7,131 bases of DNA from positions 1 through 7,131 of the forward strand of contig JBPEWY010000085.1 in the NCBI GenBank assembly GCA_052032225.1, in the 5' to 3' direction. Source of the DNA: JBPEWY01 sp052032225. Its GTDB lineage: Bacteria > Bacteroidota > Bacteroidia > Flavobacteriales > Flavobacteriaceae. The notes beneath the pieces were generated by a model that worked only from the letters and a program-made list of their open reading frames with translations, was not told where the DNA came from and searched no databases. A program made the position numbers and the translations under genes. Shown here one piece after another: positions 1 through 6,898 of the stretch; position 1 is the stretch's first letter, and each line of letters begins with the position of its first letter.

Positions 1-29
1 ATATACAAACCCTTTTTTCTTTTCTCAAA
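1..29 (-). promoter_or_regulatory. Strong leftward promoter, truncated by the window edge
   Basis: On the minus strand a TTTG (29-26) is followed after exactly 20 nt by TATAT (5-1). This fits the Bacteroidota primary-sigma promoter, -33 TTTG/TTG and -7 TAnnTTTG, with the final bases of the -7 box lying outside the window. Runs of T on the plus strand (13-18, 33-38, 43-50, 55-60) become A-tracts upstream of the -33 box, like an UP element. The transcribed gene is not visible. Seen: spacing and boxes. Inferred: high activity, possibly for a tRNA or rRNA gene to the left, because this arrangement is typical ahead of stable RNAs in flavobacteria. Confidence 0.5.
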
Positions 30-150
30 ATCTTTTTTAATCTTTTTTTTGAACTTTTTTAACCCAACACTTTTAATACTCTACTATACAATATTTTACA
101 CCTTATTTTTTTTGAAGAAAAATTATTGAAACGTTGTTAGGTGTTTTTTT

Positions 151-236
151 CGGATAGGGATTGAGGTTTTGTTGAAGCTCTTTTTGCGATGCAAAAAAGC
201 GACTACCGAAAGCCCGGCCGTACAAGTGTACGGGCC
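151..236 (+). ncRNA. Candidate structured RNA element (nested hairpins) 3' of the porin gene
   Basis: This compact block stands out from the AT-rich DNA to its left. Read on the plus strand, CGG-A-TAG (151-157) can pair with CTACCG (203-208), giving a 6-bp closing stem with one bulged A. Inside it TTTTTGC (181-187) pairs with GCAAAAA (191-197) around a GAT loop. Immediately 3', CCGTACA (218-224) pairs with TGTACGG (227-233), with an alternative GCCCG/CGGGC pairing at 212-216/231-235. The blocks GGATAGGGATTGA and GAAAGCCCG recall, from memory only, recurrent structured elements in flavobacterial genomes such as the Flavo-1 RNA motif; I could not check this. I see no clear plus-strand promoter or T-tract. 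It could equally be 3'-UTR structure of the leftward porin mRNA, so the strand is uncertain. Confidence 0.33.
212..236 (-). terminator. Possible terminator or 3' hairpin of the porin gene
   Basis: A GC-rich inverted repeat begins 7 bp past the porin stop codon. It has a 7-bp stem (218-224 with 227-233, 2-nt loop), extendable by GG/CC (216-217 with 235-236) across one bulged G. On the minus strand it is followed only by TTTCGG and, 12 nt further on, by a six-T run, so it is not a textbook intrinsic terminator. The position fits transcript end formation for the porin gene, but the same bases form part of the structured block described at 151-236. Confidence 0.35.
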
Positions 237-242
237 CGCATA

Positions 243-2210
243 TTACCTAAAGAAATTCCAAACTAAACCAAATCTGACAATGAAGTCTCTGTAAGGATAG
301 TTAGGGGCCGAATAGAAATTATATCCTGTAAAAGCCGAATTTAAGTGTTCTGCTTTGAGATAAATTCTGGTTTGACGCACTTTTGCGTTTATAAAAAAGT
401 CTATTAACGGAAAGTTGCCGATTTTTTCTTGGTCTTGAACATAGAACTCACCCAACAACGGATTATATGCATTTGCGTAATACGAGGTAAAGTATTTAAA
501 GGTAACCCCTGTTTGTAAATACATTGCTTTTTTAAAAACATGGTTGCTATAATATAGCGTGTTACGAGTAATTAACTGAGGCACATTGAGTATTTTTTGA
601 TCTTGCTGCACCTCTTGGAACATTAGTGTATTTTGCAGACTGAATTTACCAAAGTTTATTTTGTTGGTGAGTTTTGCTTTTAAATAATTTATAGTACCAG
701 AATTTTGATATGGTTGTACTTGCGGGTTACTCTCATTTGCATTTAAACCGAAGTAAGAGAAGTTGTCTATTATTGAATAGCTTGCTTTTAACGAGACCCA
801 ATCTTTGAAAGCAAAACTTGCTTGTAGTGTGTTTGTTTTTTGCGTTTTAAAAGTGTTTGTATTTTGCCAATTATACGATTGATAGTCACTTTGGTATAGT
901 AAATAGTTAAAGTTTGGCAATACACTGCTGCTAGATATGGCTGCACCAAAATGTGTGTTTTTTGAAAAAGGAATGTTTATTTGTGCATTAAGGTAGTTGC
1001 CTGATATGTTTCCTGAAACAGTAAGGTCTGCATTGGCTTTTACTTGTATGTTATTGATTTTTTTTGACCAATTGGCAGTTAGTAGAAAATCGTCTCCGGA
1101 GAGCTTATTGGTTATTGTTTGTTGAGGGGTTACCAGAATACTGTTAAAATAATAATTATAGTTATAATGCTTTACTGCACCATAAAGATTACCAAGTATT
1201 GGATTAAAAAATTTGACTCCGAGTTGATTTGTTAGCGTTTTTAAACGAGATTGATCGTAAATAGGTTCTGACGTGAATGCGTCTCCGAAATAATCGTTTG
1301 GCGATGACTGCTCAAAACGAAATAGTTTTGTTTCGTAATTAAATCTGTGATGTAATGCCAATGATGTTTTGTGAATACTATCTGGTGTGTTGCTTAGATA
1401 ATAGGATTGATCAAAAAAATAGCGTTTTCCCAGTAAAAAGCTTTCAGCATTTTGAAAAGCTACATCTATTCTGGAGCGATCTGTAAATTCTTCATCACCA
1501 GACTCAAACTGTTGTTTATTCACAATGCCTCCGTTTTCTTGGTTAAGAATGTCTTGCGATGCAAAGTGACCTCTTAGAAAATATTTTCGATTTTTAGCAT
1601 TGTAATTAATCGTAAACCTGAAATTACCTGTACTTGCCAATATGTGTTGGTATTTACCTAAACTCCTTAACCCTTTGTAAGCTACAGAAAAATTAAATTG
1701 AGGTGAGGTGTTTACGGTTAAAAAAGCATCTACCAATTGCCCTTGCTCCATGGCTGTTTTAAAAAACAAATCGGTCATAGGGGTTGGTACATGATAGTAT
1801 TTTATGTCTTCTGCTTCTAAATAATTAAAATGTTTTGCAAGCGCCCCTATTTGAGGCAAAGCTGATTGCCCCGGATTATAACTTAAACTATTATAGGTTT
1901 GCCCTAAATTGGAAAATGGCAGCAGCTCAAAATTATCTTTTCTTAAATAGTTATACTTATATTCTTTAAAAATGGTAAGTGTGGTGTCTAGATAAGTTGT
2001 ATCGTTATTTAGGCTAATAATTTTATAATCTTTAATTGTTATTGCAGCCGTTTGTTTTTTATTTGAATTGATTATAGCTCCTTTTTTTTGATTCTTAGGT
2101 GCTACTTGCAAAGAGTCTGAACCCGGTAATTTTTTTATAGGAGTTACTTGAGAATAGCTATTAGCAACTAATAACAGTAAAAAAAGTGTAAGGCACTTAA
2201 AGTGTTTCAT
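243..2210 (-). CDS. Putative outer-membrane porin (Porin_10-like)
   Basis: This 655-residue protein is predicted to form an outer-membrane beta-barrel. Residues 1-20 are a Sec signal peptide (MKHFK basic start, a leucine-rich core, then a cleavage site near NSYS/Q). Residues ~21-60 are a polar, Lys/Gln-rich linker. The rest is rich in Tyr, Phe, Asn and alternating strands, ending in VWNFFR, close to the aromatic C-terminus typical of barrels. The stretch around 138-187 (HVPTPMTDLFFKT, then EQGQ, then NTSPQFNFSVAYKG) matches my recollection of flavobacterial 'putative porin' proteins (Pfam Porin_10), whose length is similar; the transported solute is unknown. An in-frame TTG at 2234 would add eight residues, but it lies inside the likely -7 promoter box, and the signal peptide begins properly at ATG 2210. 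The gene follows susD in the same direction, but a hairpin terminator and its own promoter make it a separate unit. Confidence 0.85.
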   Translation of the reverse strand: MKHFKCLTLFLLLLVANSYSQVTPIKKLPGSDSLQVAPKNQKKGAIINSNKKQTAAITIKDYKIISLNNDTTYLDTTLTIFKEYKYNYLRKDNFELLPFSNLGQTYNSLSYNPGQSALPQIGALAKHFNYLEAEDIKYYHVPTPMTDLFFKTAMEQGQLVDAFLTVNTSPQFNFSVAYKGLRSLGKYQHILASTGNFRFTINYNAKNRKYFLRGHFASQDILNQENGGIVNKQQFESGDEEFTDRSRIDVAFQNAESFLLGKRYFFDQSYYLSNTPDSIHKTSLALHHRFNYETKLFRFEQSSPNDYFGDAFTSEPIYDQSRLKTLTNQLGVKFFNPILGNLYGAVKHYNYNYYFNSILVTPQQTITNKLSGDDFLLTANWSKKINNIQVKANADLTVSGNISGNYLNAQINIPFSKNTHFGAAISSSSVLPNFNYLLYQSDYQSYNWQNTNTFKTQKTNTLQASFAFKDWVSLKASYSIIDNFSYFGLNANESNPQVQPYQNSGTINYLKAKLTNKINFGKFSLQNTLMFQEVQQDQKILNVPQLITRNTLYYSNHVFKKAMYLQTGVTFKYFTSYYANAYNPLLGEFYVQDQEKIGNFPLIDFFINAKVRQTRIYLKAEHLNSAFTGYNFYSAPNYPYRDFIVRFGLVWNFFR

Positions 2211-2231
2211 TAACCTAAAACGATTTATTGG

Positions 2232-2239
2232 CAAAGGTA
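2232..2239 (-). promoter_or_regulatory. -7 promoter box of the porin gene
   Basis: The minus strand reads TACCTTTG here, an exact match to the Bacteroidota -7 consensus TAnnTTTG, 21 bp upstream of the ATG at 2210. That predicts a leader of roughly 15 nt. No clear TTTG or TTG occurs at the usual 18-22 bp further upstream, so the -33 half is weak or absent. The box lies between the susD terminator hairpin and the porin gene, which supports independent transcription, and it overlaps the alternative TTG start codon at 2234-2232. Confidence 0.55.
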
Positions 2240-2279
2240 ATTTTTTTGATTAAATCATAATTATTTTAGAACCCAAATA

Positions 2280-2307
2280 ATAAACCCTCGCTTAGGCGAG
2301 GGTTTAT
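2280..2307 (-). terminator. Intrinsic terminator of the susCD operon
   Basis: A perfect 12-bp inverted repeat (2280-2291 paired with 2296-2307) encloses a four-base loop. The core is CCCTCGC/GCGAGGG with flanking TTTA/TAAA. It starts 23 bp beyond the susD stop codon, and on the minus strand the hairpin's 3' arm ends in TTTAT and runs into TATTT. The A/T flanks are nearly symmetrical, so it might work in both directions, but no rightward gene reaches it. It should end the susC-susD transcript ahead of the porin promoter. Confidence 0.8.
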
Positions 2308-2330
2308 AAAGTATACTAAAAATTTTAGGA

Positions 2331-3656
2331 TTAGTATCCAGGATTCTGATCTGAAATAGAGATTAATGAATTTCTCTCTATTTCTTGTTGTGGAATTGGC
2401 CACAAGTTATTACGCTCAGGAATATAAACGTTGTTAGGCTTATTCTGCATGATTTGATCTGCAATTCCTAAACGTGTAATTGTAAAGAAACGATCTGTAG
2501 ACTCAGCAAAAAACTCAACTCTTCTTTCTTGAGCAATTAAATCAACAACGTTGCTTGAGTTAAGTGTTACTGCTCCTAAACCAGCTCTTGATCTTACTTG
2601 ATTAATAAAATCTGAAGCTGTTGGATCATCTCTTCTAGCAAGAAGCTCTGCTTGCATTAAAAGCACGTCAGCATAACGGAAAATGTAAGAGTCGTCTGCT
2701 CCAGTACCCGCATCTTTGTATTTACCTATTTCACCATTTGAAGTGATTTGGTTAATACGAGTGTCTCCGCTTTCGAATGCAGCTAAAAGATCTGCACTTG
2801 GCCCTACTTCTCCTCTACCTGCTTCTAGGAAAAAGAATGCGTGATTACCACCATCTACATCGCTAAAATCTATAGCAAAAATAGCTTCTGAAGTACTGGC
2901 GGTGCCAGTAAACAGCGATGCATAATCATTCTCTAAAGAATACTTACCAATTATCGGAGCCAATGTAGCTTCTGCTGCAGCATAATCTTCTAGCTCCATT
3001 TCAATTTTAGCTTTCAAAACAGTGGCTGCATCTAAACCAAATTTATAGATGCTTGATGATCCTAAATTATTAACTGCAAAGTTTAGATCATCCATAATGA
3101 AAGCATAAACTTCTGCTACTGTTGATCGTGCAACAGGGTTTTGATCTATATCATCTGAAGAAGTATATGCTTCTGTTACTATTGGAACACCTCCATACAT
3201 TTTTACTAAAGTATAGTATAGAAGAGCTCTAATACCTCTTGCTTCTGCAACAATTCTATCAGCTTGAGCCGGGTCAATGTTATCTAACTGAGGAACATTA
3301 TTGATAATTAGGTTAGCTCTGTAAATAGCTGAATAATGCTCATCCCAATAGTTTTGAACGTCAACATTATTTAATGCAGGATCGTTTCCTCTAACTTCTG
3401 CAAAACTAGGGAATGATCCTGTGTGAGCTAGATCATCTGCCCACATACCAGTTAAGAAAATTTCATACCCGCCAAATACTCTGGCTGATTGTAAGCCAGA
3501 ATAAAGACCGTTTAAAGCACTTTCTGCTGAAGCCGGATCAACAATAACTTGATCACCGGGGATCGATGCTGTTGGAGTTGTGTCAACAAACTCGTCAGCA
3601 CAACCAATTATGGTTAAGGACATTAAAAATGCTCCTATAATATTTTTAAGTTTCAT
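2331..3656 (-). CDS. SusD/RagB-family surface lipoprotein
   Basis: This 441-residue lipoprotein is the expected substrate-binding lid of the neighbouring SusC-like transporter at the outer membrane. The N-terminus has a lipoprotein signal peptide with lipobox TIIGC, placing the acylated cysteine at residue 19. The next residues, ADEFV, are acidic and resemble the lipoprotein export signal that sends Bacteroidota lipoproteins to the cell surface. Residues ~100-240 hold the TPR-like helical part (YWDEHYSAIYRANLIINNVP; RALLYYTLVKMYGGVPIV; LEDYAAAEATL). The C-terminal SusD_RagB region includes FRYADVLLMQAELLAR (~326-341), INQVRSRAGL (~351-360), ERRVEFF (~377-383), LWPIPQQEIERN (~418-429) and the usual NPGY ending. 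It is at the short end for the family (commonly ~450-600 residues) but appears complete. It starts 6 bp after the susC stop, so the two are co-transcribed. The ligand cannot be inferred; family membership is very secure. Confidence 0.95.
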   Translation of the reverse strand: MKLKNIIGAFLMSLTIIGCADEFVDTTPTASIPGDQVIVDPASAESALNGLYSGLQSARVFGGYEIFLTGMWADDLAHTGSFPSFAEVRGNDPALNNVDVQNYWDEHYSAIYRANLIINNVPQLDNIDPAQADRIVAEARGIRALLYYTLVKMYGGVPIVTEAYTSSDDIDQNPVARSTVAEVYAFIMDDLNFAVNNLGSSSIYKFGLDAATVLKAKIEMELEDYAAAEATLAPIIGKYSLENDYASLFTGTASTSEAIFAIDFSDVDGGNHAFFFLEAGRGEVGPSADLLAAFESGDTRINQITSNGEIGKYKDAGTGADDSYIFRYADVLLMQAELLARRDDPTASDFINQVRSRAGLGAVTLNSSNVVDLIAQERRVEFFAESTDRFFTITRLGIADQIMQNKPNNVYIPERNNLWPIPQQEIERNSLISISDQNPGY

Positions 3657-3662
3657 ACGATT

Positions 3663-6600
3663 TTAGAATTTTAAGTTAATACCAAACTTATACACCTTAT
3701 TTAGACCTTGGGTAAAGAAGTCTGTACCTCTAGAAACATTGGTGTTTCCAAATGTATTAACCTCTGGATCTAATCCTGAATAATCTGTCCAAGTAAGTAA
3801 GTTATCACCACCAACATAAACTCTTAAAGAAATTCCGTCAGGTAATAATTTTTCTGGTAACGTGTAACCAAGAATAATCTCTTTTAATCTGATGTAAGAA
3901 GCATCTTCTACAAAACGACTTGAGTCTTGGTTGTTATATGATTGTAACGAGCCAAATCTTGGTCTTGGGATATCTGTATCTGTGTTTTCAGGTGTCCAAT
4001 AATCTAACTGGCTTGCAAATTTGTTAAATGCGAAAGAACCAGAAGCACCTGCAAAGGCCATAGAGTTGTTAAAGATATCTTTATCCTCTTCAAACTGGAA
4101 GTTAGCCGAGAAATCGAATCCTTTGTATCTTAATGTGTTTCTGAAATTTCCAGTCCATTTTGGTAATGGATTACCTATAAAGTCACGGTCATTTGCATCG
4201 ATATTTCCGTCACCGTTAAGATCTACATACTTAACATCTCCAGCAGATACACCTCTATCTACAAGAGCCTGAGGAATATCATCTCCCTCTTGCCATAAAC
4301 CATCAGCAACTAAACCATAAAAAGCTCCAATAGGCTGCCCAACTGCAGTTCTGCTGGCAAAACCAGTATCAATTGGCAAAAATTCACCTGCAGCATCAGT
4401 TTGAAGTGAGGTTACTTCGTTTTTAAGATATGCTGCTTGGAATTGCATATCCCATTTTAACTCTCCATCAAGAACTCTTGCATTAATAGAGAATTCATGT
4501 CCACGGTTTTCAATAGAACCTACATTAGCTGCAATAGTTTCAAAACCAGAAGAGTTTCTTAATGGTCTGTTTTGTAACACATCATCAGTTTTCTTGATGT
4601 AATAGTCATAGGTTATATCTATTCTATCAAATAAAGTTATATCTGCTCCTATGTTAGTTTGCGAAGTTGTTTCCCAACTTAAATCAGGCGCAGCTAACTG
4701 AGAAATTGCAATACCAGGATTATTGGTATATGGAGCTGTGCCTGCTAAGAATCTTGAACCAAAGTTTCCAATTCCAGACGCATTACCTGTTTGCCCCCAA
4801 GAAGCTCTAACTTTAAAGTTGGTTACTATATCATTTTTAAACCAGTCATCTTCAGACAGAATATATGCTGCCGAGAATGCCGGGAAATAACCAATTTTAT
4901 TGTCTTGTCCGAATACAGAAGCTGCATCTGCTCTCATGGTTGCCTCTAAGAATAATCTATCTTTCCAAGCAACACCTACTCTACCAAAGTAAGAGAATAT
5001 TTTTTCTTCTGTAATAAAGTTATCTGACTGAATTGGTGTAGCTCCAGATATTGGGTATCTAAATCCAGCCGGTATTTGTGTAGCAGAAACTTCTGTAATA
5101 TCCTGATTTGTTCCTTCTATAACAAAACCACCAACTCCTGTTACATCAAAATCACCAAAACGCTTGTTGTAATTAATTGTTGATGTAATGTTCCATCTGT
5201 TTAATAATATTACATCTTTATCTGATTGACCAGATGAAGGAGCTCCTCTTCTAGTGGTAGAAGGTGTGAAAATTAATTCTTTAAAATCTACACGCTCTAA
5301 TGATGCTTTAGAGTTGAATGATATGTTATCATTTAACTGATAACGTAAACCAATGTTAGAGAACAATCTAAATGTTCTTGAACTTGTTTCATCAACTAAA
5401 GCATTTTGTAATGGGTTAGAGAATAAAAAGTCTGCCGTGTTGTATGTGCCATCTTCATTGAAAAGATTAAATCCAGGGATTTCTAATATTGAAGTTGTTA
5501 AAGCACCATAAATATTGTTATCTCCATTAATACGGCTATTATCCGATTGTGATACTGTAGTAGCAGCATCTATACTTAACTTTTCTGTAGCTTGAAAGTT
5601 AGCATTGAACGTAAGAGATCTTCTATCAAATCCTTGACCTCTTATTACTCCGTCTTGTTTAAAGTCTGTAAAGTTAGCATAGTATCTAGCCTTCTCAGAA
5701 CCTCCAGAAATTGTTAAATCTGTTTGTCTAACAATCGCTGGGTTATCTTTATAAATAGCATCTACATAGTTATCTCCAAAATCTGAAGCGTATAGCTCTT
5801 CTAAAGAATTAAATCCTAAATCCGGATCGTTAAGTGGAGAATAACCAAATATTGCTCCCTGAGACATTAAGCCAGGAACACCAAAAGCAGATTCTAATGC
5901 TGTATCTGCAAATTGATAGTATTGCCCTGCAGTAAAGATTTCAGGCTTTTTAATAGGGTCTTGTAAACCTACATAAGTATTAAGTTGGATTTGGGTCTTA
6001 CCAGACTTTCCTTTTTTAGTAGTAATTAATACAACCCCGTTTGCTCCTCTAGCTCCATAAATAGCTGCAGACGAAGCATCTTTTAAAACCTGAATAGACT
6101 CAATATCTGAGAAGTTAAGGTTAGCTAAAATATCATTGTCTTGGCCTCCAATTGCATTGTCTCCAATACTTCCAGATAAAATTGGCACGCCATCTACAAC
6201 ATATAGTGGTTCATTCGATCCATTAATTGAACTTGCTCCTCTAATTCTTACTGAGAATGCTGCTCCAGGAACACCAGAGTTTTGGTTTACTTGTAAACCA
6301 TTAGCAGATCCTTGAAGAGCACCAGAAATGTTAGGAGTAGCAATTGTTTTAATGGTTTCACCATCTACCTTAGACACAGCAGTAGTAAGTGATTTTTTGG
6401 TTTGCTCACCAAAACCAACAACAATTACTTCTTCTAGTGCTTGGGCATCTTCTTGCATTTGCACATTAATTACATTAGCAGAACCTACGGTTCTCTCTTC
6501 GGTTTTTTGCCCGATATACGTAAATACCAGAACATTACCTACATCTGCCTTGATAGTGTAATTTCCATCAAAGTCAGTTTGGGTACCCCTTGCAGTCCCT

Positions 6601-6740
6601 TTAACCAAGATATTCACCCCTGGTAAAGGCATACCATCTTGATCTGTTACATTTCCAGTGATAGTCTTCTCTTGAGCAAAAGAAAACATTACTGAAAAAA
6701 CAGCAACAAGTGTTAAAAAACTTCTTAGTTTAGATTTCAT
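3663..6740 (-). CDS. SusC/RagA-family TonB-dependent outer-membrane transporter
   Basis: This 1025-residue protein is a TonB-dependent importer that should pair with the SusD-like lipoprotein encoded directly downstream. A Sec signal peptide covers residues 1-22 (SFA/Q). A CarboxypepD_reg-like domain follows (~25-97; ITGNVTDQDGMPLPGVNI, then TQTDFDGNYTI). The TonB-box region EEVIVVGFG is at 103-111. The plug domain (~112-243) carries RIRGASSINGSNEPLYVVDG and IESIQVLKDASSAAIYGARG, hallmarks of the SusC subgroup. The remainder is the 22-strand-type barrel, ending in INLKF with a terminal Phe. An EF-hand-like loop, DLNGDGNIDAND, occurs at 840-851. There is no STN domain before the carboxypeptidase-like domain, so direct signalling to an anti-sigma factor is not indicated. 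Length and domain order are normal. The ATG at 6740 directly precedes the signal peptide; its upstream is AT-rich without a Shine-Dalgarno, as usual in this phylum. Substrate unknown. Confidence 0.96.
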   Translation of the reverse strand: MKSKLRSFLTLVAVFSVMFSFAQEKTITGNVTDQDGMPLPGVNILVKGTARGTQTDFDGNYTIKADVGNVLVFTYIGQKTEERTVGSANVINVQMQEDAQALEEVIVVGFGEQTKKSLTTAVSKVDGETIKTIATPNISGALQGSANGLQVNQNSGVPGAAFSVRIRGASSINGSNEPLYVVDGVPILSGSIGDNAIGGQDNDILANLNFSDIESIQVLKDASSAAIYGARGANGVVLITTKKGKSGKTQIQLNTYVGLQDPIKKPEIFTAGQYYQFADTALESAFGVPGLMSQGAIFGYSPLNDPDLGFNSLEELYASDFGDNYVDAIYKDNPAIVRQTDLTISGGSEKARYYANFTDFKQDGVIRGQGFDRRSLTFNANFQATEKLSIDAATTVSQSDNSRINGDNNIYGALTTSILEIPGFNLFNEDGTYNTADFLFSNPLQNALVDETSSRTFRLFSNIGLRYQLNDNISFNSKASLERVDFKELIFTPSTTRRGAPSSGQSDKDVILLNRWNITSTINYNKRFGDFDVTGVGGFVIEGTNQDITEVSATQIPAGFRYPISGATPIQSDNFITEEKIFSYFGRVGVAWKDRLFLEATMRADAASVFGQDNKIGYFPAFSAAYILSEDDWFKNDIVTNFKVRASWGQTGNASGIGNFGSRFLAGTAPYTNNPGIAISQLAAPDLSWETTSQTNIGADITLFDRIDITYDYYIKKTDDVLQNRPLRNSSGFETIAANVGSIENRGHEFSINARVLDGELKWDMQFQAAYLKNEVTSLQTDAAGEFLPIDTGFASRTAVGQPIGAFYGLVADGLWQEGDDIPQALVDRGVSAGDVKYVDLNGDGNIDANDRDFIGNPLPKWTGNFRNTLRYKGFDFSANFQFEEDKDIFNNSMAFAGASGSFAFNKFASQLDYWTPENTDTDIPRPRFGSLQSYNNQDSSRFVEDASYIRLKEIILGYTLPEKLLPDGISLRVYVGGDNLLTWTDYSGLDPEVNTFGNTNVSRGTDFFTQGLNKVYKFGINLKF

Positions 6741-6768
6741 TATTTACATTATTTTAAATTAGCCGCAT

Positions 6769-6800
6769 CAAAAATGTAAATATTAATATTATTTACCAAA
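6769..6800 (-). promoter_or_regulatory. Candidate promoter of the susCD operon
   Basis: On the minus strand TTTG (6800-6797) is followed after 18 nt by TACATTTTTG (6778-6769), a near match to the Bacteroidota -7 box TAnnTTTG with extra T residues. Transcription would start near 6763, leaving a leader of roughly 20-25 nt before the susC ATG. Such a leader is too short for a sizeable riboswitch. No other candidate in the 158-bp divergent region fits susC better, but the boxes were matched by eye in AT-rich DNA. Confidence 0.45.
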
Positions 6801-6843
6801 ATTTAAACGTCCTGAATTTGTTAAATTTTTCATTTATTTTTGA

Positions 6844-6875
6844 TTGATATCGATTTAAGACTTTTTTTAACTTTT
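6844..6875 (+). promoter_or_regulatory. Weak candidate promoter of rnhB
   Basis: On the plus strand TTG (6844-6846) is followed after 21 nt by TAACTTTT (6868-6875), which matches seven of eight positions of TAnnTTTG. Transcription would start near 6882, about 17 nt before the TTG start codon. The -7 box overlaps the left arm and loop of the inverted repeat at 6862-6886. In such AT-rich DNA partial matches occur by chance, so this is tentative. Confidence 0.27.
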
Positions 6876-6886
6876 AGTTAAGAAAA
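6862..6886. repeat. AT-rich inverted repeat in the susC-rnhB intergenic region
   Basis: TTAACT (6867-6872) and AGTTAA (6876-6881) are perfect inverted copies around TTT. The pairing extends outward through a T-G wobble (6866/6882) and four T-A pairs (6862-6865 with 6883-6886), giving an 11-bp stem with a 3-nt loop. It lies just upstream of the rnhB start and about 60 bp upstream of the candidate susC promoter. It could be a regulator-binding palindrome, a hairpin in the rnhB leader, or chance in AT-rich sequence. Confidence 0.5.
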
Positions 6887-6898
6887 AATTAACAGTTT

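Noticed and set aside
61..150. Possible small gene or attachment site in the AT-rich stretch left of the structured block
   Set aside because: No frame with a plausible start and useful length, no direct repeats suggesting an attachment site, and no integrase in the window.
2070..2100. Eight-T run within the porin gene as a possible frameshift or slippage site
   Set aside because: The frame is continuous from the signal peptide through the run to the barrel. It simply encodes a lysine-rich linker (NQKKG), so nothing suggests programmed or accidental slippage.
4021..4272. Plus-strand open frame of 83 codons
   Set aside because: It lies wholly antisense to the susC barrel region, resembles no protein family I know, and has no promoter; it is a shadow of the real gene.
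6328..6626. Two overlapping plus-strand open frames (77 and 61 codons)
   Set aside because: Both are antisense to the well-conserved signal-peptide, carboxypeptidase-like and plug-encoding part of susC. Their composition mirrors its codons, and no start context or homology supports them.
6815..6827. Short palindrome AATTT-GTT-AAATT upstream of the susC promoter
   Set aside because: Only five base pairs of A/T in an AT-rich spacer; this is expected by chance and too weak to call an operator.
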